DNA from: Halococcoides cellulosivorans
GTDB taxonomy: Archaea; Halobacteriota; Halobacteria; Halobacteriales; Haloarculaceae
Length of the DNA stretch: 64,000 bases
Reading direction: 5' to 3'
Assembly (NCBI RefSeq): GCF_003058365.1
Contig: NZ_CP028858.1
Coordinates: 372,001-436,000, forward strand
This document shows positions 39,653 to 48,105 of the stretch, piece after piece. The notes beneath the pieces are model-generated. The model saw nothing but the letters and a program-made list of their open reading frames with translations. It ran no database searches and was not told the DNA's origin. The stretch's first letter is position 1. Each line of letters begins with the position of its first letter. Both the position numbers and the translations under genes were made by a program.

Positions 39653-40555
39653 TCACGCCCGCTGGTCGAGGAAGTGGAGGACACCCCGAGCGTTCATCGC
39701 GACCTCACCGCGGGCCTTGTGTGCCGGCCAGACATCGGGCCGGTCGCGCGTCTCGATGGCCCGCTCGACGACCTGCTCGTCGCCCATCTCCGCGCGCCAC
39801 GTGGTGATCTGGTCGACCCACCGATCGACTGCCTCGCGGTACGTTGCCAGCCGATCGGCCCGCTTCGCGGGCCCGAAGTGGGCGTAACAGATCCACTCCC
39901 GGCCCAGATCCTCGATCGTGTGCGTGTCCGCGAGCACCTGCTCGTGATCGAAATCCGGCGGCGGACTCGTCGGGTAGACCGCGTCCGTCGAGGGTGCGTA
40001 CACCCCGGCGGCGTCGCCGGTGAACACGGCGTCCATCGTCGGGGCCTCGTAGACGACCTGGTGGGGCGCGTGCCCGGGCGCGTGGTGGGCGACGAGGCGG
40101 TGTGCACCGAGATCGATCGTCTCGCCGTCGGTGATCTCGACGATCCGATCGGGGTCGACCGCCTGCGGCGTTCGATAGAATGCGATCTGGTCGCCCACCG
40201 CGCGTTTGGTCCCCTCCCAGAGCCGCTCGGGGTCCTCGACGTGGGGTGCACCGATCTCGTGGACGTACACCTTCGCGTCGGGACAGCGCTCGATCAGGTG
40301 GCCGGCCCCGCCCGCGTGATCGAGGTGGACGTGCGTGAGTGCGATCACCGCGAGGTCTGCGGGCGCGATGCCGACCGTCTCGCAGGCGTCGAGGATGCGA
40401 TCCACGCCCGTGCCGATGCCCGTGTCGACGATCGCCGGGCGGTCGTCGTCGATCAGGTAGATCGACCCGTACTCCGGACAGTCGAACATGCCCGAATCGA
40501 CGAACGCGAGGTCGGGATCGACGCGGTCGGCGTGCGTGAGCTCTCCGATGGCCAT
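39653..40555 (-). CDS. Metallo-beta-lactamase-fold hydrolase
   Basis: The 300-aa protein has the zinc-binding motif LTHVHLDHAGG near residue 92, GIGTGVDRIL before it, and later HHAPGHAPHQ and FTGDAAGVY with further metal ligands. The substrate is unknown; the family includes glyoxalase II and lactonases. It stands alone on the minus strand. Confidence 0.9.
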   Translation of the reverse strand: MAIGELTHADRVDPDLAFVDSGMFDCPEYGSIYLIDDDRPAIVDTGIGTGVDRILDACETVGIAPADLAVIALTHVHLDHAGGAGHLIERCPDAKVYVHEIGAPHVEDPERLWEGTKRAVGDQIAFYRTPQAVDPDRIVEITDGETIDLGAHRLVAHHAPGHAPHQVVYEAPTMDAVFTGDAAGVYAPSTDAVYPTSPPPDFDHEQVLADTHTIEDLGREWICYAHFGPAKRADRLATYREAVDRWVDQITTWRAEMGDEQVVERAIETRDRPDVWPAHKARGEVAMNARGVLHFLDQRA

Positions 40556-40641
40556 GCTCGATGGCGGGCCTGCACTGGCCTAAGTGTTGATGTGTCCGGG
40601 TGCGGTCTGACCGTCCGGTGCGGCGATCGGTCCCGATCCAC

Positions 40642-41466
40642 TCAGCTCAGATCCGCTCGCTCGAACTGGTGAGCGCCGATCGCCAGCGGAAGGACCGTCC
40701 AGCAGACGAGGATCGCGACGAACACGCCCGGGTGGAGATACGCCGGCACGGCCACGTCGATCCGGGCCTCCACGGCGACTTCACTGCCCAGGAGGAGCGT
40801 CTGGGTCAGTGCGTTGTACGCGCCCGTCGGACTCAGTCCCTCGATCAACAGGAGCCAGGGGGGAACGACCTGGCCGGGCATCGTGCCTCTCACGGCCAGA
40901 TGGATCAGGACCGGGACGAGATCCCAGAGCAGCGTCAGTCCCAGGTAGGCGGCCACGGCGAGGGTCATCGCTCGCGAGCGCGTGGTCGCGATCGCCGAGA
41001 CGCCGATCGCGATGCCGACGAAGGCAATGCCGAGCACGACGGTCAGCGCGACGGTCCCGAGGAAGGCTCCGATCGGCAGGCCACCGTGGAGTGCGGCGGT
41101 GACGACCCCCGAGACCGCGAAGCCCAGGGCGATTCCGATCGCGACGACGCCGCTTCGCCCGAGAAACGTGCCGAGCAGGACCTGGCCCCGCGACGGCGGG
41201 AGGCCGAGCAGGACTTTCAGACTGCCCGCCTCGCGCTGCCCTGCGATCGCGAGCGCGGCCCCGATCAGCGCCATGATCGGGACCAGCAGGCCCGCGAACT
41301 GCGAGGCCCCGCCCAGTGCCATCGCGGGGTCGCTCTCGACGTCTGGCACGAGCACGGAGACGCCCGCCGCGAGCGATGTCATCACCGCGATGATCGCGAC
41401 GATCGCCCAGAGCATCCGCGAGCGCACGGCGTCCGCGAACTCCTTGCGAGCGATGGTCCCGATCAT
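40642..41466 (-). CDS. ABC-2 type transporter permease
   Basis: A 274-aa membrane protein with about six helices and the ABC-2 N-terminus IARKEFADAVRSRMLWAI, followed by SLKVLLGLPPSRGQVLLG. It overlaps the ATPase gene by 4 bp (ATGA) and is its transport partner. The substrate is unknown. Confidence 0.92.
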   Translation of the reverse strand: MIGTIARKEFADAVRSRMLWAIVAIIAVMTSLAAGVSVLVPDVESDPAMALGGASQFAGLLVPIMALIGAALAIAGQREAGSLKVLLGLPPSRGQVLLGTFLGRSGVVAIGIALGFAVSGVVTAALHGGLPIGAFLGTVALTVVLGIAFVGIAIGVSAIATTRSRAMTLAVAAYLGLTLLWDLVPVLIHLAVRGTMPGQVVPPWLLLIEGLSPTGAYNALTQTLLLGSEVAVEARIDVAVPAYLHPGVFVAILVCWTVLPLAIGAHQFERADLS

Positions 41467-42452
41467 CGTCGCTCCTCGCGTTCTGTGGCACCCGTCGGCG
41501 GCGCGGAGCCCGTGTACGCACTGAACAGATCTTCCAGCGAGGACTGCTCGACCGAGAGGTCGACGATTGCGCCCGCCCCGTCCTCGCGGACCCGGTCGAG
41601 GACAGCGACTTTCGCCTCCGGACGATCGACGGTTGCGCGGATCGTTCGCCCGTCGACGGTCACCGACTGGACGCCCGGAACCTGATCGATCGTGAGATTC
41701 GCGGGCACGCTATCGACGGTCATCGTCACGGTCGCGCCGGTGCCGAGCGCGTCGCGAAGCCCGTCGACGCTGTCGACGGCGACCAGCCGACCGCGATTCA
41801 AGATCGCCACCCGGTCACAGACCGCCTCGACCTGGGGGAGGATGTGCGAGGAGAAAAACACGGTCTTGTCGCGCTCGGCCCGTTCGAGAACGATCTCACG
41901 CACCAGACGGACGCCGTTGGGATCGAGCCCCGAGGACGGCTCGTCGAGGATCAACAGGTCGGGATCGCCGACGAGCGCGATCGCCAGCGCGAGCCGCTGA
42001 GTCATGCCTTTCGAGTAGCCCCCGACGGGTCGGTCGGCCGCCGCCCGATCGAGGCCGACGCGATCGAGCAACGCGTCGATTGCGTCGTTCGCTCCCTTCA
42101 GGTCGATCGCGTATTCGAGGTGGGTCCGCCCGGTGAGTCGATCCCACAGGCCGTAGCCGTCGGGCAAGATGCCCACCCGCTCGTGGACCGCGCGGGTCTC
42201 GCGCTGGGCGTCGAATCCCAGCACCGTCGCCTCTCCCGCGGTCGGGCGGACGTAGTCCATGAGCACGTCGATCGTCGTCGACTTGCCCGCGCCGTTCGGG
42301 CCGAGAAAGCCGAAGATCTCACCGCGCTCGACCGACAGCGAGAGGTCATCGACTGCGAGCACGTCCGCTCCGTACCGTTTCGTCAGCCCGTCGATCCGGA
42401 TCGCGTGGTCGCCGGTCGCCCGCTGGCGATCCCCAGGAGCAGCGCCGTTCAT
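41463..42452 (-). CDS. ABC transporter ATP-binding protein
   Basis: The 329-aa ATPase has Walker A GPNGAGKST near residue 53, signature GGYSKGMTQRLALA, Walker B LLILDEPSSGLDPNG and a C-terminal extension of about 100 residues typical of DrrA/CcmA-type exporters. It forms a two-gene unit with the permease. Confidence 0.95.
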   Translation of the reverse strand: MNGAAPGDRQRATGDHAIRIDGLTKRYGADVLAVDDLSLSVERGEIFGFLGPNGAGKSTTIDVLMDYVRPTAGEATVLGFDAQRETRAVHERVGILPDGYGLWDRLTGRTHLEYAIDLKGANDAIDALLDRVGLDRAAADRPVGGYSKGMTQRLALAIALVGDPDLLILDEPSSGLDPNGVRLVREIVLERAERDKTVFFSSHILPQVEAVCDRVAILNRGRLVAVDSVDGLRDALGTGATVTMTVDSVPANLTIDQVPGVQSVTVDGRTIRATVDRPEAKVAVLDRVREDGAGAIVDLSVEQSSLEDLFSAYTGSAPPTGATEREERR

Positions 42453-42660
42453 GGACGGGTATCGACAGGAGGGGTCATAATCTCTGGGTGGAGTTTCTCG
42501 GGCGGTGGGGTCCTGGGCCGTTCGATCGCCACCTGGCGATCCTCACGCCCGTAGCACTCCCGGCGATGACGCACTCATCGGCGGCGTCGTGGACGGTGAG
42601 GCCACGGACCGTAGCATTATGAGCCTGCCCGCCGGCCGTTTTCACATGGGTGAACGGGGA

Positions 42661-43548
42661 ATGGACGATCGGGCCGTCGACGATCACGAACCCCTGATCG
42701 CGGCGTACGGCGTCTCGCGGCCACTCGTCGTTCAGTGGACGGTCGTCAGCGTCCTCGGCGTGGTCGTCTCGCTGTTCGGATTTGGGCTCCTCTATCACGC
42801 GGTGAACGGGTCGGCCGGGCCGATCGCGTTCGTGGCGACGCCCGAGACCGGGTGGTGGAATGTTGGCCTCACCGTTCTCGCCCTCGCGACGGTCGTGGTC
42901 GCCGTCGTCGTCCCGCACGAACTCTGTCACGGCCTCGCGATCCGGGCGTTCGGCGGTCGTCCGCGATACGGTCTCGGCGTCGCGTACGCCGTCGTCCCGT
43001 ACGCGTTCGCGACGACCGAGACACGCTTTTCGCGGAATCAGTTCGTCGTGATCGCGCTCGCGCCGCTGGTCGTGCTCTCGGCGCTCGGTGTCCCGGCCAT
43101 GCTGGCGTTCGAGTGGCCGTGGCTCGCCGTGCCGCTGGCGATGAACGCTGGCGGCGCGGTCGGTGATGTCTGGATGGCGCTGACGATTCTGGGCTATCCC
43201 GACACGGTGACCGTCCGCGATACCACGACGGGGCTGGAGGTGTACGGTCCGGGCGACTGCGAGCGGATCGAGACGGCCCCCACGGCGGTGCTCTGGGATC
43301 TCCTCGTCGGGATCGCCGGCGCGACGGTGACGCTGGCGCTCGCTGGTGGGGTCGTCGTCCCCATCGTGTTGACGGCGATCGGTGTCGAGGCGTTCGCGCT
43401 GGGCGTCCCTGAGACACCACTCCTGATCGTGGAGTTCGTCCGCACACCCGACGGCGGTGTCGAGTTCGCGATGGGGTCGGGCGTCTTCGCCCTCGGAATC
43501 GTCGTCGGCCTGTGCTATGCGTACGTTCGGTCGCGACTTCGATCGTGA
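42661..43548 (+). CDS. DUF3267 membrane metalloprotease-like protein
   Basis: The protein (295 aa from the ATG at 42661; in-frame ATGs at 42619 and 42646 are possible) has about six membrane helices. The first part contains VPHELCHGLAIRAFGG, an HExxH zinc motif inside a helix, and NAGGAVGDVW may supply a third ligand. This is the DUF3267 layout, related to site-2 proteases. Substrate unknown. Confidence 0.8.
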   Translation: MDDRAVDDHEPLIAAYGVSRPLVVQWTVVSVLGVVVSLFGFGLLYHAVNGSAGPIAFVATPETGWWNVGLTVLALATVVVAVVVPHELCHGLAIRAFGGRPRYGLGVAYAVVPYAFATTETRFSRNQFVVIALAPLVVLSALGVPAMLAFEWPWLAVPLAMNAGGAVGDVWMALTILGYPDTVTVRDTTTGLEVYGPGDCERIETAPTAVLWDLLVGIAGATVTLALAGGVVVPIVLTAIGVEAFALGVPETPLLIVEFVRTPDGGVEFAMGSGVFALGIVVGLCYAYVRSRLRS

Positions 43549-43806
43549 GGATCGCCGTGATCTCCGTCGGCCCGCTCCGCTCGACGATCACGGCCCCCGG
43601 CGGCGCGATCCGTTCGCGTCCGAAGAGCCAGTGATCCGGTTGCTCCGACTCCTCGGTCGCGGGGCCTGGACGAGCCAGGCGATGTCCTCTATCGGTGTGT
43701 TCCGATCGGAGCGAGTTCGCGTCCCGGCGAGACGCGCGTCGTCGAGGCGTGCTCACCGCCGCATTTCGTCGGTACGCTTACCGTCTCAGACTGAGAACAG
43801 CGGCCC

Positions 43807-44145
43807 ATGAGCGCCCCACCGTTCGTCGACCCGGAGTCACAGGAACTGGATCTCGGCCAGATCGCTCGCGAGGCCGTCCCGCTCGCGGCGCTCGTCGTGC
43901 TGTTCGGTGGGGCCGCGCTTCTTTTCGCACTCTTCGGGATGGCCGTCTTTTCCGCGTCGATTCTTCGGGTGGTCTTGTTCGTCGCCGCGCAGTTCGTCCT
44001 CGTCGTCGGAACGGGGATCGTTTTGATCTACGTTGTCGCCCGTGGAATCCAGCTTGCCGACCCATCGAGTCGGCCTGTGTCCGGCGATTCCGAGAATCGG
44101 GATACCGGTAATTGGGACGCCGAGAGTCCCGATCCCCGGAGCTGA
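43807..44145 (+). CDS. Small two-helix membrane protein
   Basis: A 112-aa protein with two hydrophobic helices (about residues 25-50 and 54-80) and a polar C-terminal tail. No motif suggests a function. The 258 bp before it (43549-43806) show no other clear feature. Confidence 0.65.
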   Translation: MSAPPFVDPESQELDLGQIAREAVPLAALVVLFGGAALLFALFGMAVFSASILRVVLFVAAQFVLVVGTGIVLIYVVARGIQLADPSSRPVSGDSENRDTGNWDAESPDPRS

Positions 44146-44190
44146 ACCGGCCGATCGGGCCGCCAGGATCTCCACAGATTTGGCCGCGTC

Positions 44191-44233
44191 CGACATCACA
44201 TGTCGTAATATATGTCCGATAAATTATTCAGTA
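44191..44233 (+). promoter_or_regulatory. Operator-promoter element upstream of the xylanase gene
   Basis: A perfect dyad CGACAT-CAC-ATGTCG (44191-44205) is followed 10 bases later by CCGATAAATTATT, a BRE/TATA-like box. The same dyad and spacing recur at 46066, downstream of the gene. The position immediately before the BRE/TATA suggests control by a dimeric regulator. Transcription would begin near 44250, leaving a leader of about 130 nt. Confidence 0.6.
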
Positions 44234-44381
44234 TGGGTCGCCATTAATTTTACAGACGACGGTCGCAGGTGTCGTCCGAGGTCGGGGCGTGTCAGCGCAC
44301 ACGGCGGCGGTCGGGCCCACGGTGGCCGCTGTGACGCCCACGAGGGGGACGTCTCGGACGACCGCGGCCACAGTCGAAATC

Positions 44382-45902
44382 ATGACTCACGACTCGTCCG
44401 AACCCACGGCAGAGGCGCACCGACAGCCAGCAATCGACGACGCGGCGATGGACCGTCGTACCTATCTGAAAGCCGTCACGGGCGCGGCGGCGGCTGGGGT
44501 CGGCCTCGGCGCGCTGGCTTCGCCTGCGGCGGCGATCACCGAAAACCAGACCGGGACCGACGACGGCTACTTCTATTCGTTCTGGACCAACGACCAGGGG
44601 TCGATCACGATGACCCTCGAAGACGGGGGGTCCTACAGTACCGAATGGTCGAACACGGGCAACTTCGTCTGTGGGAAAGGCTGGGAGACCGGCGGCCGGA
44701 AGGACGTCGAGTACACCGCGGAGTTCAACCCGCAGGGCAACTCGTATCTCTGCCTCTATGGCTGGACGACCGACCCGCTCGTCGAGTACTACATCATCGA
44801 GGACTACGGTAACTACAAACCGGGCGACGCCCGCCAGGGATCGTTCGAGACCGACGGGGGCACCTACGAAATCTACACCTCCGAGCGCGTCGAGAAGCCT
44901 TCGATCGTCGGGACGGCGACGTTCACGCAGTACTGGTCCGTCCGGCAGAACTCTCGGACGAACGGGACGATCACGACGGGGAATCACTTCGACGCCTGGG
45001 AGGACCACGGCATGCCGATCGGTGACCACGACTACATGATCATGGCCACCGAGGGCTACCAGTCCAGCGGCAGTTCGTCGGTGACCGTCGGCGCCACCGG
45101 TGGGACCGACCCGACCACGACGACGCCGGTCGACACCCAGACCCCCGGCGAGCAACGCCCCTTCGACGGGAGTCCGATCACGATTCCCGGGCGGATCCCC
45201 GCCGAGGCGTTCGACGAGGGTGGGCCAGGCGTTGCCTACAGCGACGCCACCACCGAGAACGAGGGTGGCGACTACCGCACCGACACGGCAGTCGACGTGC
45301 GCGGGAGTTCCGATGGGACGGGCTACGCGGTCGGCACCATCGAATCCGGCGAGTGGCTCGAATACACGGTCGACGTCCAGGAGGCCGGGACCTACGCGCT
45401 GGAGGCGCTCGTCGCCTCTGATTCGGGCGGTGGGGCCTTCCACCTCGACGTCGACGGTCAGGACGTCTCGGGCACCGTCGACGTGCCCGCGACCGGCGGG
45501 TGGTCGACCTGGGAGACCGTCTCCGGCGAGGTGACGCTCTCGGCCGGCGAGCAGGTCATCCGGATCGCCATGGACGAGTCGTGGTGGGACCTCGATTACG
45601 TCGATCTCACACTCGACAGCGCGACACCGACCACCACGGAGCCGACACCGACCACCACGGAGCCGACGCCCACGACCACGCCCGAGACCAGTCCCGACTG
45701 GCCGGCGGGCGCGACCGACCCCGACGGCGACGGCCTGTACGAAGACCTCTCGGGCGACGGGGAACTGAACTTCCCGGACGTGAACCGTCTGTTCCAGAAC
45801 ACCGACTCGACGGCGGCACGGAACAACGCCCAGTTCTACGACTTCGATGGCGACGGCAGCGTCGGCATGCAGGACGTCCTCGCGCTGTTCGAACTCGTCT
45901 GA
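44382..45902 (+). CDS. Secreted GH11 endo-1,4-beta-xylanase with CBM6 and dockerin
   Basis: The 506-aa protein starts with a Tat signal ([12 protein letters not shown] at 25-26) and a likely cleavage near residue 51. Residues about 54-237 are a GH11 xylanase: NFVCGKGW, the nucleophile Glu135 in [12 protein letters not shown] and the acid/base Glu224 in [17 protein letters not shown]6 module follows (about 268-411: [30 protein letters not shown]), then a Thr/Pro linker and a dockerin (about 445-506) with two EF-hand loops starting [15 protein letters not shown] and [12 protein letters not shown]. It cuts xylan outside the cell. A start at 44448 is possible but the ATG at 44382 includes the usual Tat leader. 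Confidence 0.92.
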   Translation: MTHDSSEPTAEAHRQPAIDDAAMDRRTYLKAVTGAAAAGVGLGALASPAAAITENQTGTDDGYFYSFWTNDQGSITMTLEDGGSYSTEWSNTGNFVCGKGWETGGRKDVEYTAEFNPQGNSYLCLYGWTTDPLVEYYIIEDYGNYKPGDARQGSFETDGGTYEIYTSERVEKPSIVGTATFTQYWSVRQNSRTNGTITTGNHFDAWEDHGMPIGDHDYMIMATEGYQSSGSSSVTVGATGGTDPTTTTPVDTQTPGEQRPFDGSPITIPGRIPAEAFDEGGPGVAYSDATTENEGGDYRTDTAVDVRGSSDGTGYAVGTIESGEWLEYTVDVQEAGTYALEALVASDSGGGAFHLDVDGQDVSGTVDVPATGGWSTWETVSGEVTLSAGEQVIRIAMDESWWDLDYVDLTLDSATPTTTEPTPTTTEPTPTTTPETSPDWPAGATDPDGDGLYEDLSGDGELNFPDVNRLFQNTDSTAARNNAQFYDFDGDGSVGMQDVLALFELV

Positions 45903-46065
45903 TCGCGACTCCTGGCCACCGACGAAGCTCTTACCTGACGGTCGGGTGAGTGGACGCCGCCGCACCCGGCGAGTCGCTTTGCGACACTCGATGTCGATTA
46001 TGACTCCCTTTTTCGCCGCCGAATGCCGGTGAGAGTGGTCACTCACATACACTTCGAAAACTGTT

Positions 46066-46107
46066 CGACATCACATGTCGTATAATAAATCCGATAATTT
46101 TATGCGA
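46066..46107 (+). promoter_or_regulatory. Second copy of the xylanase operator-promoter element
   Basis: The dyad CGACAT-CAC-ATGTCG is identical to that at 44191 and is again followed by a CCGATAATTTTAT box with the same spacing. Unlike the first copy it is not followed by a recognisable gene on the plus strand. Confidence 0.55.
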
Positions 46108-46731
46108 GCGATGTACGTGATTCCGTCTTGTCGATGGTCGCAGCCGGCGGTCACGGCGACTGCCCGACGGCGAGGCACCACCACCGATCAAGGGGGCCAC
46201 ACGGGAGGGGGCTGGACACCGCCGGAGGGCTGTACGACGAGGGGGGGGGTGGTTCGACTGGTCACCACCCGACTCAACCGTCGAACGCGACCATCGGACC
46301 ACATTCGTCTGATTGAGACACCATTCGAGACGACACGACGTGTCGCATCGACAGTCGATGCGGAGGCGATTGCCGCCGTACGGACCTGCAAACGGCCGCC
46401 GCTCGGCGCTGGCGGTCCGGACGAGTGCACTTTTCTGGAGTCGTCGCCCTCCGTCGACGACGGTCAGTTCGGCCGCATCACTCTCGAATTTCTATCCGAT
46501 CAGGTCGCGCTCGTCCACGCGACGATCGCTCAGCGCTTTCGAATCGGGGCCGTCCCGGGACCGTCACTGGACCTCGGCGTCCAGTTGACGTTGCGCCCGA
46601 CGGCGCCCGTCGAACTGCGGGTCAGGGAACGGTAGCGTCGACGGCCACATCGGTCGACGGACTTCGCGCAGTCCACAGCGAGCCTGGCTTGCGAGGAGTC
46701 CCGAGCAGGAAAACGGTGGTCTATCGCCTTC

Positions 46732-46800
46732 CGGATTTGAACCCTGGCAGGCGCGCGCAGCGAACGGAGTGAGCGAGCACGTCTGCCTCCGGTTCAAATC
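46732..46800. repeat. Inverted repeat of tRNA T-arm-like sequence
   Basis: CCGGATTTGAACC followed by GGCAG, and later CTGCC followed by CGGTTCAAATCCGG, form long arms around a loop of about 32 nt. Both arms hold the GGTTCAAATCC signature of a tRNA T-arm, but neither side completes a cloverleaf. It lies about 90 bp from tRNA-Phe and may be a remnant of tRNA-associated integration or duplication. Confidence 0.5.
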
Positions 46801-46893
46801 CGGTCGGCGTCGTTTCTTCGACGGACCGCTCGCTCTGTGAAGTCGTTCACCCCGTTCACGACTCGCATCGCTCGCGGTTGCGGTCTCAGAAAG

Positions 46894-46967
46894 TGCCGCC
46901 TCCCGGATTTGAACCGGGGACAGCTCGATCTTCAGTCGAGTGCTCTCCCAGTCTGAGCTAAGGCGGC
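46894..46967 (-). tRNA. tRNA-Phe (anticodon GAA)
   Basis: A 74-nt cloverleaf on the minus strand: acceptor GCCGCCT with AGGCGGC, D-arm AGCTCAGACTGGGAGAGC, anticodon stem CTCGA/TCGAG with loop CTGAAGA, and T-arm CCCGGTTCAAATCCGGG. Anticodon GAA reads phenylalanine codons. No intron and no encoded CCA. Confidence 0.96.
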
Positions 46968-47009
46968 GCAAACGAATCAACGGCAAGCGCCGGGTTAAGA
47001 ATTACGAAG

Positions 47010-48080
47010 CTATTCCGGCGCGGCGTCGATCAGCGAGTCGACCTCGGCGTGATCGGTGATCAACTCGCGGACCCGATCCACGGTCTCGGCGCTGCGGGTC
47101 GGGCCCGTCCGGAGGATGTCCTCGGCGCGGTCGATCGTCATCCGGGTGTCGGACTGTAACAACAGGACGGGGACGCCGCGCTCCTCGGCCTTCCCGAGCA
47201 CGGCACTCGTCGGGCGGAATCCGCCCGAGAGGATGATGCACTTGATGCCCGAGGCTTCCAGCCCGGCGGTGATGATCTCCGAGCGATCGCCACTGGTGAT
47301 CATCGCCGCGTTCTGCGTGCGGCGGAACTGCTGGAGCGCGGATTCGGCGCTCATCGCGCCGACCGTAAAGCGCTCGATGAACAGGTCGGTCGCGACGTCA
47401 CTGGTGAGCACCTGTGCGCCGAGCCGATCGGCCAGATCACCGACGGTCATGCCCGCGAGCTCCTGAATGCGCGGCAGGACGCCCAGAACGGGCACGTCGC
47501 GACTCTCCAGGAACGGGACGACGTCGGTGGTCAACTGGTCGAACTGGGCGTCGGGGACGGCGTTGAACAGGACGCCCGCGAGGTTGTCACCGATCTGGTC
47601 GACGGCGGCGAGGATCTCGTCGATGTCTTCGGGTTCGTCGTACCGGCTCAGGAGGACGACGTTCGCGTCGACGGCGTCGGCAATCTCGGGGTCGGTCAGG
47701 TCGACGATCCCACCCGTCTCCAGGCGGTCGGTGCCTTCGAGCACCATCAGATCGGACTCGGCGGCCTGGCTGTCGTAGTGTTCGAGCAGGCGCTCGCGGA
47801 GGTCGGCGGGGTTCTCCCGCCCGCGGATGGCCTCCTCGACGAACGTCGGCGTGTAGACGATCGGTTCGAGTTCGTGCATCTCGCGGTCGAGACCGAGGAG
47901 GTCACGCGCGAGCATCGGGTCTTCGTCGCGGGTCTTGCCCGTCGCGGACTGCAGGCGTGTGCCCTTGGGTTTCATGTAGCCGACGTCGTGGCCCTGGTCC
48001 TGGGCGATGGTGGCCAGTGCGAGCGCGACGGCAGTCTTTCCGGTCGCTTCTTCGGTCGAGGTGACGAGTATTGGGTCCAT
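47010..48080 (-). CDS. Phosphotransacetylase-like P-loop/DRTGG protein
   Basis: The 356-aa protein has an N-terminal BioD/CobQ-like P-loop domain (LVTSTEEATGKTAVALALA) and a C-terminal DRTGG domain (ILSGGFRPTSAVLGKAEE, VPVLLLQSDTRMTIDRAE), the non-catalytic N-terminal part of large phosphotransacetylases. It lacks the phosphotransacetylase catalytic domain. It follows the acetate-CoA ligase gene after 25 bp on the same strand, so a regulatory role in acetyl-CoA metabolism is likely. Confidence 0.85.
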   Translation of the reverse strand: MDPILVTSTEEATGKTAVALALATIAQDQGHDVGYMKPKGTRLQSATGKTRDEDPMLARDLLGLDREMHELEPIVYTPTFVEEAIRGRENPADLRERLLEHYDSQAAESDLMVLEGTDRLETGGIVDLTDPEIADAVDANVVLLSRYDEPEDIDEILAAVDQIGDNLAGVLFNAVPDAQFDQLTTDVVPFLESRDVPVLGVLPRIQELAGMTVGDLADRLGAQVLTSDVATDLFIERFTVGAMSAESALQQFRRTQNAAMITSGDRSEIITAGLEASGIKCIILSGGFRPTSAVLGKAEERGVPVLLLQSDTRMTIDRAEDILRTGPTRSAETVDRVRELITDHAEVDSLIDAAPE

Positions 48081-48105
48081 AGGTGTATTCTCCAGTGGGA
48101 GTCGC

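Larger units (their letters stand above)
45903..46893. other. Gene-poor stretch between the xylanase and tRNA-Phe
   Basis: About 990 bp without a convincing gene. It holds the second operator-promoter element (46066-46107), a run of nine G at 46241-46249, and an inverted repeat of tRNA T-arm-like sequence at 46732-46800. A reading frame from 46075 to 46635 lacks the acidic composition of haloarchaeal proteins. The segment may contain decayed genes. Confidence 0.5.

Noticed and set aside
43457-43810. 117-codon frame between the DUF3267 gene and the small membrane protein
   Set aside because: Overlaps the end of the upstream gene, is Arg/Ser-rich and has no similarity pattern.
46075-46635. 186-codon frame downstream of the second operator
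   Set aside because: Not acidic, no motif, crosses a G9 run; kept only as part of the gene-poor region note.
46732-46800. A complete tRNA gene
   Set aside because: T-arm sequences are present on both strands but no acceptor stem, D-arm or anticodon stem can be completed.
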